A stretch of DNA of 64,000 nucleotides, taken from positions 52,906 through 116,905 of the forward strand of contig CAIVZM010000067.1 in the NCBI GenBank assembly GCA_903910385.1, in the 5' to 3' direction. This document shows positions 8,495-17,499 of the stretch, one piece after another (the first letter of the stretch is position 1; each line of letters begins with the position of its first letter). The position numbers and the translations under genes are program-made. The notes beneath the pieces are model-generated. The model searched no databases. It was not told the DNA's origin and saw only the letters and a program-made list of their open reading frames with translations. The stretch comes from an uncultured Armatimonadota bacterium (GTDB lineage Bacteria > Armatimonadota > Armatimonadia > Armatimonadales > Armatimonadaceae).

Positions 8495-9829
8495 TCATCG
8501 TTCCGGGCGCAGGGTCGAGAACGCCCCTTCCAGTTTTCGCGTTTCGATATTCCACAGGTACACCTGACCGTTCCATGTTCCAGCGGCGAGACGCTTACCA
8601 TCCGGGCTGAAGCGCACGGCATAGACCCAGTCCTTCGCATCCGTGAAGGTAGCCAGATTAGACCCATCGCCGATTTTCCACAGTTTGACGGTATTGTCGG
8701 CGGAACCAGTCACCGCAAATTGTCCATCCTGAGACACCGCGACACAGAGAACGGGTTTTTCATGTCCGCCCAGAGTCCTTGAGGAACTGGCGTTGTCGGC
8801 GGCGACATTCCATACTTTCGCTACTCTATCAGCGCCGGCGCTGAGCAAGGAATTATCACTATTGAAGGCGAGGGCGGTCACGGGTTCCTCATGCGCTCCG
8901 ATGGTGTATAGGCGTTTCCAGGTTACGGTATCCCATATTTTGAAGCTTTTGTCCGCTCCACACGACGCCATATACTTTCCATCGGCACGAAACGCAAGAC
9001 CGAGGACGGAATCGGCGTGGTCACGCAACGTTTGTAACGGCTTGCCTGAAGCGGCATCCCATATCTGCACCGACTTATCGGCGCTGGCGGCGGCAAGAAG
9101 CTTGCCATCCGGGGAAAACGCCACTGCATTGACGGCATCGGTCTGACTCGCCAGCGTCTTGCCCGCACGCCGTGCAACCACGTTCCACAGCCGGGCATCG
9201 CCGAACGCTCCACTGGTTCCGCCGCCCGCCGCCAGCCATTTTCCATCCGGTGAAAACGCCACCGAGCGAACGGAGTCCGTATGCCCTCCCCAAACCGAGG
9301 TTATCTGACGGGTCACCGGGTCACAGAGCAGGACTTTCTGATAGGTTCCGACGGCAAGCATATTGCCATCCGGGCTGAAGGCAAGCGATTGCACCGGGGC
9401 GGCGATATTGAGGAGTTTACCCACCGGACGCACCGAAGCAATCGCGGACGACAGCGATGCCGTGACGGCAGCGCTCTTCGAGGATATGCTTCCGGCCTTA
9501 CCGGGCGTCGATTTCAGGGGGATGGGAAGGTCGTCCTTAGCTCCGGCATCCGCCCAGCGACGGATCACATCCACATCACTGGCTTTCAGGGAGCCGGTGG
9601 GCGGCATCTGCGGTTTGACCGTACCTGCCATCATCTGCACCAGACGACTGGAACCGCTCTTTCCCGGTGCAATCGCCGCACCGCTCTTTCCGCCTTTCAT
9701 CAAGTCCGCGTAGGAAGCAAGGGAAATTCCTCCAGCGGGGGACGGCGCGGCATGACACCCGAGACAGGCGGTACGCAAAATCGGCAGGACTTCACGTTGG
9801 AACGACGGCGGCGGCGTTGCGTATGGCAT
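8495..9829 (-). CDS. Cytochrome c-like domain plus WD40 beta-propeller protein
   Basis: A 444-residue protein. Residues 10-100 are a planctomycete-type cytochrome c domain with C22-L-G-C-H26 and a downstream KPQMPPTG that could supply the axial methionine. From about residue 140 to the end are roughly seven WD40 repeats (for example VAFSPDGKLLAAASADKSVQIWD). Such proteins normally carry a signal peptide, because haem c is attached outside the membrane; none is visible here. The in-frame stop of the preceding gene lies only 10 codons upstream and no other start codon occurs between. No Shine-Dalgarno is seen, so translation probably relies on coupling. Confidence 0.82.
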   Translation of the reverse strand: MPYATPPPSFQREVLPILRTACLGCHAAPSPAGGISLASYADLMKGGKSGAAIAPGKSGSSRLVQMMAGTVKPQMPPTGSLKASDVDVIRRWADAGAKDDLPIPLKSTPGKAGSISSKSAAVTASLSSAIASVRPVGKLLNIAAPVQSLAFSPDGNMLAVGTYQKVLLCDPVTRQITSVWGGHTDSVRSVAFSPDGKWLAAGGGTSGAFGDARLWNVVARRAGKTLASQTDAVNAVAFSPDGKLLAAASADKSVQIWDAASGKPLQTLRDHADSVLGLAFRADGKYMASCGADKSFKIWDTVTWKRLYTIGAHEEPVTALAFNSDNSLLSAGADRVAKVWNVAADNASSSRTLGGHEKPVLCVAVSQDGQFAVTGSADNTVKLWKIGDGSNLATFTDAKDWVYAVRFSPDGKRLAAGTWNGQVYLWNIETRKLEGAFSTLRPER

Positions 9830-9859
9830 AGCGTAACGATCTATCGCAAGCGAATCGTA

Positions 9860-11185
9860 TCAGACCAGTTCACGAATCGGTTCATGACCAGCGTAAAGAT
9901 AGTTAGGTCTCCCCGTAATATCGGGTACCGGCGTATTGACGATATCGATGCCCAGATTATGATACAGCGTCACGAAGACATCTTTATAATCAACCGGGCG
10001 CTCGTCCGGCTCTTCGCCGAAGCGGTTGGTCGAACCGATGACCTGACCGTGCCGCATACCGCCGCCCGCCAGCAGAGCGAACGACGCCCGTGGCCAGTGT
10101 TCCCGCCCGCCATCTTTATTGATACGCGGAGAACGTCCAAATTCGCCCCAGACCACGACGGACACATCCTTGTCCATTCCCCGATCGTGGATGTCCTGTA
10201 CCAGAGAACTGACAGCGGCATCGAACATGGGAAGATAAGATTTCAGTTGACCGAAGTTGTCGTTATGGTAATCCCAGCGTCCATAGCCGATGGTGACGCA
10301 CCGGGCGCCCGCTTCCACCAGACGACGCGCCGCCAGAAATTGGTCATTGATCAACGGCAGTCCATCGTCCACCGGTTCCATGCGTCCCTTACCGTAGCGG
10401 GCGCGCACTTTGGGGTCTTCACGGGTGACATCCAGAGCGTGCACCAGTTTACTGGACGTCAGGATATCGAATGCGCGTTGATTCAGGGCATCGATTCCCT
10501 GCAAAGAATCCGCGCCGCGACGGAATCGATCCAGACTTTTGAGTAACTGGCGGCGATTAGCCAGCCGGTCAAGGCTGATATCGGAAAGCGTCATATCGGA
10601 GATGATGTCGCCCTGCGGACGGAGCGCTGCGTGCGCCAGACCGAGGAATCCGGTATCGCCGGGATCCGCCCATTCCATATGACCCGCCTTGCCCTGCAGA
10701 CCGATGAAGGGCGGTACCGTCCTGTCAGCAGGACCTTCGAGGCGCGATAGAACGGAACCGAGACAGGGAGCATGGTTCTGATTGCTTTCCGCAACGGAAT
10801 AGCCGCTCATGCAGATGTGGGAATCGTGCTCATCACGGGTTCCGGTCATGGAACGGATGATGGTGAACTTGTCCATCATCGCCGCGATTTTGGGCATATG
10901 CTCGCAGATTTCGATACCGGGGACTTTGGTCTTGATCGGTTTGAATTCACCACGAATTTCAGAGGGCGCATCCATCTTTAGATCGAACATATCCTGATGG
11001 GAGGGACCTCCCGGCAGGTAGATCATAATGACCGCTTTTTGGGATCGCCCGACGCCCGCTCTGGCTTCCGCCGCCAGCATTTGCGGCAGGGTAAGACCGC
11101 CGAGCGCAAGACCGCCGATACGCAAAAATTCACGTCGGGAAACGCCGTCACAGAAGGGATGCTTGTTACCGCGAATCGTCAGCAC
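9860..11185 (-). CDS. DUF1501 family protein, Tat-exported
   Basis: A 441-residue protein of the DUF1501 family, related to the alkaline phosphatase/sulfatase superfamily. The N-terminus has a twin-arginine signal (SRREFLRIGGLALGGLTLPQML). Family segments are clear: VIMIYLPGGPSHQDMFDLK near residue 55, MTGTRDEHDSHICMSGY near 115, VVVWGEFGRSPRIN near 350 and a C-terminal GRPNYLYAGHEPIREL. The catalytic role is not established; it normally accompanies DUF1549/DUF1553 proteins. Start is GTG with an AGGA box 8 bases upstream. It is the first gene of the three-gene operon that continues to 6490. Confidence 0.88.
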   Translation of the reverse strand: MLTIRGNKHPFCDGVSRREFLRIGGLALGGLTLPQMLAAEARAGVGRSQKAVIMIYLPGGPSHQDMFDLKMDAPSEIRGEFKPIKTKVPGIEICEHMPKIAAMMDKFTIIRSMTGTRDEHDSHICMSGYSVAESNQNHAPCLGSVLSRLEGPADRTVPPFIGLQGKAGHMEWADPGDTGFLGLAHAALRPQGDIISDMTLSDISLDRLANRRQLLKSLDRFRRGADSLQGIDALNQRAFDILTSSKLVHALDVTREDPKVRARYGKGRMEPVDDGLPLINDQFLAARRLVEAGARCVTIGYGRWDYHNDNFGQLKSYLPMFDAAVSSLVQDIHDRGMDKDVSVVVWGEFGRSPRINKDGGREHWPRASFALLAGGGMRHGQVIGSTNRFGEEPDERPVDYKDVFVTLYHNLGIDIVNTPVPDITGRPNYLYAGHEPIRELV

Positions 11186-11371
11186 TGCCTGATTCCTCTC
11201 AAAACGTCACTATCTTAGGACTATAATGGGTCTGTTAAATTCAGTATACCCGCAAATATTCTGATTGCCGATAAACGTACAGGCTCAAAAAAATCAAGAG
11301 GATATAAGTGATAGCTTTTGCCATCCCTGATATCCCCTTGAAGCGATTTTGAAACGTGAAGCGAACCGTTG

Positions 11372-13342
11372 CTACCGCAGGGATTCTTCGTCCGCCGAGG
11401 CGCGTTCCCATAGTGTGATAGCTTTATCCACTTCCGCCCGAAGCCGTGTGTGTTCGGCAGCGAGCGCGACGAGATCGCCTTTACCCCCGGCAAGCTGTGA
11501 TTCGACCTCGGCAAGTCGCGCCTCAGTCGTCTGGACGGTTTTTTCGGTCTTTTCCACCATCTCGCGCGCTTTTACCCGCGCTTTGCTCAGGTCACGATGA
11601 CTCATCGTGGAAGCGATAGAGCTCTGGATCGGCGATTGCGATTGTGGGATAGCGATTTTGGGTTGCGGAACATGAATCGGAGGGGCGGACGGAGCGTCCA
11701 TTTCCTCACGCCATGCAGCATAGTTTCCTTCGACAAACAGCACATTGCCCTTACCGGTGAATCCGAGCGTCTTGTTAGTGACCGCATTCAGAAGGTATCG
11801 GTCATGACTGACCAGAAGCAGGGTGCCATCGTACTGAAGCAACATTTCCGTGAGTGTTTCACAGGATTCGATATCCAGGTGGTTTGTCGGTTCGTCCAGA
11901 ATGAGAAGATTACAGGGTTCGAGTAACATACAGGCAAGCGCAAGCTTGTTTTTCTCGCCGCCGGAAAGCAGGGCAACCATTTTATGGACATCGTCGCCGG
12001 TAAAGATAAAACGCGCAAGATAGTTTCGCGCCTGAGTCTCATTGAAGGCGTTCGCCTTATCCATCAATGTCTCCAGAACAGTACGACTGGTATCCAGAGC
12101 GTCGGTGGCGTGCTGAGAGAAATAAGCGGGACGGACATTGTTACCGAAAATGAGGTCGCCTTTCGTCGCTTCTTCTTCCCCGAGCAATATTTTGACCAGG
12201 GTCGTTTTACCCGCTCCGTTTGGCCCGACCAGTCCGACACGATCATCTCGCTCTATAACAGCGTTCAGGCGGGAAAATAACGTCCGTGAACCAAAGGTCT
12301 TGGACAAATCGGTCATACGCACGACTTCCCGACCGATGCGCCCTGCTCCGGCGGCATCGATTTTCGCGCGGACGGCGCGGGTATCGCGCCGAACGGCTTC
12401 CACCTTCTCCATACGCTCGATGCGTCCTTGCGTTTTGTGGCGGATATTGCTGGCGTTGGCATCCGCGCCCATATTTCGCTTGATCAGGTCTTTGAGTCGG
12501 TTGATTTCTTTTTGCTGGTTTTCGAACTGATCCTGCTGGTAAAGTAACTTCTCTTCTTTCTGTCGCTTGAAGTGTGAGTAGTTTCCTTTGTAGAAGGTCA
12601 GGCGCTGGAATTCCAGTTCCGCCGTTGTGTCTGTGACCGCATCCAGGAAGAAGCGGTCATGACTGACCAGAATCACTGCGCCTTCGTACTCCTTGAGGAA
12701 CTTTTCCAGCCATTCGGTCGCCGCGATATCGAGGTGGTTTGTCGGTTCGTCCAGTATCAACAGGTCAGGGCGCGTCAGAAACAGTTTCGCCAGAGCGAGT
12801 CGCGTCTGCTCGCCGCCTGAGCAGGACCCCACCCGTTTCTGCATCGATTCGGGAGTAAAGCCCAGTCGCGTGAGGACTGCGTCGCGCTCCTCTTCGACCG
12901 CATAGCCGCCATAAGCTTCAAACTCTTCGGTGGCAAGGGTATACGCTTCCATCGCCGTTTCCAGCGCAACTTCGTTCGGAGCGTCGCTCATTGCATGTTC
13001 GGAATCGGTAATCCGCGCCTGAATGGCGCGAAGCGGCGCTAACGCCTCATCAATTTCCTGCGCGATAGTATGTTCCGGGTGAACCGGCGCCTCTTGACGC
13101 AGATATCCCATCCGCCGTCCCGATGCCAGTGTCACTCTGGGATGAGCGATAGCGCCGCCGCCCAGAACGGAAGGTTCCGGGTTCTCCTGTCCCAGCAGGA
13201 TTTTCAGTAGCGTCGTCTTCCCGCCGCCATTGCGCCCGATAAGCCCTACCTTTTGCCCCGGGGCAAGACTGAAGGAAATTTCGGTAAACAATAACCGGGC
13301 GGAATAACTCTTGGCAACATTAGCGACCGTCAGAATACTCAT
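11372..13342 (-). CDS. ABC-F family ATPase
   Basis: A 656-residue soluble protein with two ATP-binding cassettes and no membrane segments, as in ABC-F translation factors. Cassette 1 has GRNGGGKTT near residue 36, an SGGEQTRLALAKLF signature and LLILDEPTNHLD. Cassette 2 has GPNGAGKTT near residue 364, LLSGGEKNKLALACML and another LILDEPTNHLD. Between them is the charged linker that reaches the ribosomal P site, and after them a coiled-coil tail (about residues 570-656). Cassette 1 has Gly in place of the usual Ala in its Walker A. Closest in style to YdiF/Uup types; the exact subgroup is unclear. Start ATG with GGGAG 9 bases upstream. Confidence 0.92.
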   Translation of the reverse strand: MSILTVANVAKSYSARLLFTEISFSLAPGQKVGLIGRNGGGKTTLLKILLGQENPEPSVLGGGAIAHPRVTLASGRRMGYLRQEAPVHPEHTIAQEIDEALAPLRAIQARITDSEHAMSDAPNEVALETAMEAYTLATEEFEAYGGYAVEEERDAVLTRLGFTPESMQKRVGSCSGGEQTRLALAKLFLTRPDLLILDEPTNHLDIAATEWLEKFLKEYEGAVILVSHDRFFLDAVTDTTAELEFQRLTFYKGNYSHFKRQKEEKLLYQQDQFENQQKEINRLKDLIKRNMGADANASNIRHKTQGRIERMEKVEAVRRDTRAVRAKIDAAGAGRIGREVVRMTDLSKTFGSRTLFSRLNAVIERDDRVGLVGPNGAGKTTLVKILLGEEEATKGDLIFGNNVRPAYFSQHATDALDTSRTVLETLMDKANAFNETQARNYLARFIFTGDDVHKMVALLSGGEKNKLALACMLLEPCNLLILDEPTNHLDIESCETLTEMLLQYDGTLLLVSHDRYLLNAVTNKTLGFTGKGNVLFVEGNYAAWREEMDAPSAPPIHVPQPKIAIPQSQSPIQSSIASTMSHRDLSKARVKAREMVEKTEKTVQTTEARLAEVESQLAGGKGDLVALAAEHTRLRAEVDKAITLWERASADEESLR

Positions 13343-13476
13343 CTCAAAAAGCTCCCGACCATTATCGCCCGAAGCGCGGGTAATGGCAAACTTCCCTTGC
13401 GGAAAAGAGACCGGAAATCGATAAATTTGCCAGAAACCGTCATTTCCTACGCAGCTTGCGCTGTCGCCCCTTACGC

Positions 13477-14474
13477 TCAGGACAGCCAGTCGGCAATAGC
13501 TTGCAATCGGTTGCGGTATTCGATCCGGGCTATCCAGTCCTCAGGCCAGGCGGAAACGCCGATATATGCTCCGGCGAATGCCCCGGTAAGGCAAGCAATA
13601 GAGTCAGAATCGCCCGAAGAATAAGCGGCGCGGCGAAGAGCGGAAAGAGGTTCATCAATATAAAGCAAGAAACACAGCAGTCCTGTCGCCAGCGCTTCTT
13701 CAGCAATCCAGCCTTCTCCCGTAAAAAGGCAGGGATCCGACTCCCGGTCGCTGATTTCCAGAGCGGATTTCAAGCGTATTAGGACATCAATACATTCATC
13801 CCAGCCTCGTTGGATGAAAACTTCGGGGGATGTTACGCCGGGGCGTTGCCACAAATCTCCGAGCCAATCTTCATGATAGACGTTCTGCTGAGATCGAGCG
13901 TAATCCAGTAAACGGTCAGGCAGTCCTCCCGGGGAGCCTCCCGTCGCAAGGTCAGAAACTGCAAAAGCGGTCAAATCAGATGCCGCCAATGCCGTAGGAT
14001 GCCCGTGGGTCAAAGCTGCCTGAAACTGCGCCAGAGCGGCGACATTTGTCGTTTCCCGATCCAACAGACCGACAACTTGAACGCGCATATTCGCCCCGCA
14101 ACCTTTGGAACCGGAGACAGTCGCCTGAACCCAGGGAAACCCCTTTTTCAAGCCACGACAGGCGCTCAGGCAGGTCATACCGGGAGCGCGATTATTCTCC
14201 GGACTATCCATCCACTCGACGAACGCCGCTCGAATCGGCCCTTCCACCCGTTGCGCCGTATAAGGAGTTCCGATGCTATCAACGCTTCGGCGACCGCCAG
14301 AGCCATCTGCGTATCATCGGTAACAAGCGCTGGGTCACCAATTAACTCGAACTTTTCCCGTGACCCGAAACGCTTTTCCATCGCGTTCAGATCACGTATA
14401 AATTCGGTGGGAGCCGCTAATGCGTCGCCAATCGCTGTGCCGAACAAACACCCTTCCGATCTTTCCCTTTTCAT
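13477..14474 (-). pseudogene. ADP-ribosylglycohydrolase family gene split by a frameshift
   Basis: Two overlapping frames together give one DraG-like ADP-ribosylglycohydrolase. The 5' frame starts at ATG 14474 with a strong GGAGG 5 bases upstream. It holds the N-terminal CLFGTAIGDALAAPTEF and the metal motif TDDTQM. The 3' frame holds VEGPIRAAF, NNRAPGMTCLSA and the second metal motif SGDSDSIACLTGAFAGA. The frame changes near 14273, at the ALIAS/GTPYT junction; one extra base there would restore a 332-residue protein of normal family length. Both halves look conserved, so this is a recent mutation or a sequence error. No slippery heptamer is visible. The enzyme would remove ADP-ribose from proteins or small molecules. 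Confidence 0.8.
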
Positions 14475-14576
14475 ACTGACCTCCAAACTTGCATTCAATT
14501 CTTCACTATGTTGTCAATCGCCATTATATAACAGGAATAGCCGGAGCTCAATAACTTCGGCGACGTTCCCTCTCGA

Positions 14577-15389
14577 TCACAGACTTGCCAGAACAGCGAT
14601 CACAGCAAGTAGCAGACACAGGATCAGGTTATAGGTAGCGTGATAGGTCGTTGCGCCGTCCTCGCCTTCCCGAAAGTAGATGAGCGTATACCAGAGACCG
14701 GGTAGTGTCAGGGCGAGAGCGGCATAGAGAGGAATCCCCATAATCCAGTGCGCCAGACCGAAGCGGAGGCTGCGCACCGCTCCCTGTTTCCAGTCTTTCG
14801 TGCCGCGACGGTACTGTCGTTCCTCGGCGGCGGCGAACATCGGAACATTGAGGGCGAACAGTCCGATGTAGAGCGCCCCGACATAGGGAATCCGCGCCGG
14901 TAAGACACCGATATTCGATGCCCCATCAGACCCCGGAATCAGGTAAAGCCACGACCGATCCAGAAAGGGAAACAAGGTGTAAAGACCATACGCCAGACCG
15001 ATGGTCGCCGCAATCACCACGATATTGGACACTATTGTGACCGGACGGATACGGCGAAAAACGAACCAGTATCGCTGTGATTGTCCCTTGAGCAGAGGTC
15101 GCACCAGGAAAATCGTCAACAACCCAGCGACCGCCCAGCCGAACACGCGAAAGCCGAATGAAGACGAATCACCTGATGCAGATGGTTCTTGGGTAACGGA
15201 AGCGGGCGGCGGCGTCAACGCCGTCGCAACGATCAGGGCGACATACCCCATGCAGAAGAGGATATAAACGACGAAGCGCACTTTGTCCGCCGCGCTGGAG
15301 GTAGGATGTTCGCGCAACCACTCTGCCCACCACGACGACGCCTTTTCACGTAACCCCTGATATCGATCAATGAACGGAGGGTTTTGCAT
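14577..15389 (-). CDS. CPBP family intramembrane protease-like protein
   Basis: A 270-residue membrane protein with about six hydrophobic segments from residue 37 on. It carries the three CPBP (Abi) motifs in order: E189-E190-x3-R194, F210-x3-H214 and H240-x3-N244, each within or beside a membrane segment. The family comprises glutamate-type intramembrane proteases and relatives used in prenyl-protein processing or bacteriocin immunity. The region before the first motif is longer than usual. It sits between unrelated genes, so its target is unknown. Start ATG lies only three bases after GGAGG, which is tight; no better start is visible. Confidence 0.72.
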   Translation of the reverse strand: MQNPPFIDRYQGLREKASSWWAEWLREHPTSSAADKVRFVVYILFCMGYVALIVATALTPPPASVTQEPSASGDSSSFGFRVFGWAVAGLLTIFLVRPLLKGQSQRYWFVFRRIRPVTIVSNIVVIAATIGLAYGLYTLFPFLDRSWLYLIPGSDGASNIGVLPARIPYVGALYIGLFALNVPMFAAAEERQYRRGTKDWKQGAVRSLRFGLAHWIMGIPLYAALALTLPGLWYTLIYFREGEDGATTYHATYNLILCLLLAVIAVLASL

Positions 15390-15449
15390 ATCCCTCCATT
15401 ACATCACATCGCATTTCATGGCTACCCGCGATAACAGGATACTGGAAAA

Positions 15450-16247
15450 TCAGCGACGGAATTCGACATAGCCCCAGCGATCCGGCAAATGCATGTCGAT
15501 AATTCCCTGCGGCGACCAGACCCAGTTGTCCTCCGCTCCCGGTTCCTTATGGTACTGCCCGTCCTCAATTCGGTAACGCCACTGGACACGGGAAAAGTTC
15601 ACCCGCCAGGCATCGCCATTTTGTGGAGGACAGGACATCTTTCCTGCTTTCTCCGCCAGAGATTTCCACGGAAGCGCGAACTCCACAGACCAGCCCTTAT
15701 CGGTATCCGATGGGTCGTTTATCGTCCCGTCGAGGCGCACGGCATGTTGCATTCCGGGCAAGAGCCACTCGTGACGCGCCGGGCCGCCGTTGCGGTAGGT
15801 CTTTTCCAGTAACAGGTCGAAGATCGTACCGAAGGCGTTCACTTCGATCTCGTAGTACATTTCAGTATCATCATCCGGGTCGATAAATATCTCGAAATCG
15901 TTGTCGTGGAAGACAATATCGTCATGATTAGTCAGAGTCGCCGACAGATGCGGTTCTTCCAGATAGGCGGCGATATAGAAATTCGTCTCGTCCCATGCCA
16001 TTTTCGCCCGTGTACGAAAGCGCGGTCGCGGACGTACATCCCCTTCGATATCCAGAAAAGGTTCGGTCCACGGCGCGGATTGCCAGACCGCTTTAGTAAG
16101 ATCGCCATCTATAACGAAAGGTTCAGAGACAAAAGGGCAGAGGTAGCGACGAGGCAATTCGGTGGCTGTATCGACAGGATCAATTAAGAAATCGTTGGAA
16201 ATCAGGGTAGAACCTCTAAGTGTTAAGATACGGTAAGAATACCCCAT
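15450..16247 (-). CDS. CBM9-like carbohydrate-binding protein
   Basis: A 265-residue protein with the CBM9-like (DOMON-related) beta-sandwich fold. Visible family features are PFVIDGDLTKAVWQSAPWTEPF near residue 45, RTRAKMAWDETNFYIAAYLEEP, a DNDFEIFIDPDDD segment and a C-terminal WSPQGIIDMHLPDRWGYVEF. Such proteins bind glycans or act as accessory domains of glycosidases. No signal peptide is visible with the chosen start at 16247 (AGGA about 11 bases upstream). Upstream in-frame ATG codons fall in a short-repeat tract (CCTGACATTT twice at 16260-16279) and look non-coding. It is divergent from a Gfo/Idh/MocA gene, so a shared role in sugar metabolism is possible. Confidence 0.75.
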   Translation of the reverse strand: MGYSYRILTLRGSTLISNDFLIDPVDTATELPRRYLCPFVSEPFVIDGDLTKAVWQSAPWTEPFLDIEGDVRPRPRFRTRAKMAWDETNFYIAAYLEEPHLSATLTNHDDIVFHDNDFEIFIDPDDDTEMYYEIEVNAFGTIFDLLLEKTYRNGGPARHEWLLPGMQHAVRLDGTINDPSDTDKGWSVEFALPWKSLAEKAGKMSCPPQNGDAWRVNFSRVQWRYRIEDGQYHKEPGAEDNWVWSPQGIIDMHLPDRWGYVEFRR

Positions 16248-16401
16248 AACCGTTCTATTCCTGACATTTCCTGACATTTTCCAACTGGTTCTATTCCTCA
16301 TTTTCCGCTTTCTCATTCTCATCGCCGCATGTTACAATTATCTTACTTCGATCAGGGAAATATATTGAGGAAAGACCTTCGGGGCGGAGGGCGGATACGC
16401 A

Positions 16402-17499
16402 ATGGCGAAGCGGGTTAGATTTGGCGTGATGGGGTGCGGTGGGATCGGCCCGACACATTGCGGGGCGATCAATCAAATCGCGGACGCGGAACTCTTTGCG
16501 GTGGCGGATATTTTGCCGGGTAAAGCGGAAACCGTCGGGCGCAAGTACGACGCCGAGCGGATTTACGGCAGCGCCGAAGATTTGCTGGCGGATTCGGAGA
16601 TCGATGTCGTCTGTATCTGCACACCGAGTGGAATGCATGGGGACGGCGCTATCGCGGCGCTGCAGGCGGGGAAACACGTTATTTGCGAGAAACCGATGGA
16701 AGTCAGTCTCGACAGATGCGATGCGATGATCCGCGCTGCACAGCACACGGGTAAGAAACTATCCATTATCAGCCAGCACCGCTTCGATGCCGCTTCGCAA
16801 ATTGTCAAAGAAGCAATTGATTCGGGGAAACTGGGGCGTATCGTCCTTGCGGATGCAACCGTGAAATGGTGGCGCACGCAAGGCTACTACGACTCCGGCG
16901 ACTGGCGCGGAACCTGGGAAATGGACGGCGGCGGGGCCCTGATGAATCAGGGCGTCCATACGGTCGATGTGTTGCAATGGCTGGTCAGTGGTCAGGGAAA
17001 AGTCACCTCCGTGTACGGGCAGACGCGCACCGCCGCCCATGAACGTATCGAAGTCGAGGATGTCGCCGTCCTCAATCTGACCTTTGCGAACGGCGCTATC
17101 GGTTCGATCACCGCCACGACAGCGGCATGGGATGGGAAACCTGTACGCATTTCGATCTACGGTACGGAAGGAACAGCGATTATCGAGGGGGATCGCCTGC
17201 GCCTGCTTAAGTTCAAAAGCGGCGAGGAATACGCAACAGAAACCGCCGCCGCGCATGCGCTTTCCGTCGCGAAAGGCGGAACCGCCTCCGTCAAAGATGA
17301 CACCCTGATTCGCGCCGCCGAATCAGACCCCGGCGCCGTCTGGGGCGATGCGCACCGGGCGCAATTCGAGGACTTCCTGAAAGCGATTCATGAAGATACA
17401 TCACCATTGATCGATGGCCCAGCCGGACGCGCCCCGGTGGAAATCATCCTCGCCGCCTATCGCTCCGCCAACGCCGGAATTTCCGTCAATCTGTCATAA
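16402..17499 (+). CDS. Gfo/Idh/MocA family oxidoreductase
   Basis: A 365-residue NAD(P)-dependent oxidoreductase. The Rossmann domain begins at residue 5 with FGVMGCGGIGPTH, and the family motif CEKPMEVS lies near residue 97. The C-terminal alpha/beta domain contains the substrate-side MDGGGALMNQGVHTVDVLQWL. Members oxidise or reduce sugars, inositols and related polyols; the exact substrate is not readable. GGAGG lies about 11 bases before the ATG, and a TACAAT at 16333-16338 may be its -10. The stop codon overlaps that of the converging 5-oxoprolinase gene. Confidence 0.9.
   Translation: MAKRVRFGVMGCGGIGPTHCGAINQIADAELFAVADILPGKAETVGRKYDAERIYGSAEDLLADSEIDVVCICTPSGMHGDGAIAALQAGKHVICEKPMEVSLDRCDAMIRAAQHTGKKLSIISQHRFDAASQIVKEAIDSGKLGRIVLADATVKWWRTQGYYDSGDWRGTWEMDGGGALMNQGVHTVDVLQWLVSGQGKVTSVYGQTRTAAHERIEVEDVAVLNLTFANGAIGSITATTAAWDGKPVRISIYGTEGTAIIEGDRLRLLKFKSGEEYATETAAAHALSVAKGGTASVKDDTLIRAAESDPGAVWGDAHRAQFEDFLKAIHEDTSPLIDGPAGRAPVEIILAAYRSANAGISVNLS

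Noticed and set aside
9281..10546. 421-residue plus-strand frame opposite the DUF1501 gene
   Set aside because: It lies antisense to strongly conserved genes, shows no family pattern and has no ribosome-binding site. It is a by-product of the biased codon use of the real genes.
14240..14300. Programmed frameshift in the ADP-ribosylglycohydrolase
   Set aside because: No slippery heptamer, stop codon or stimulatory structure at the junction; a mutation or sequence error fits better.
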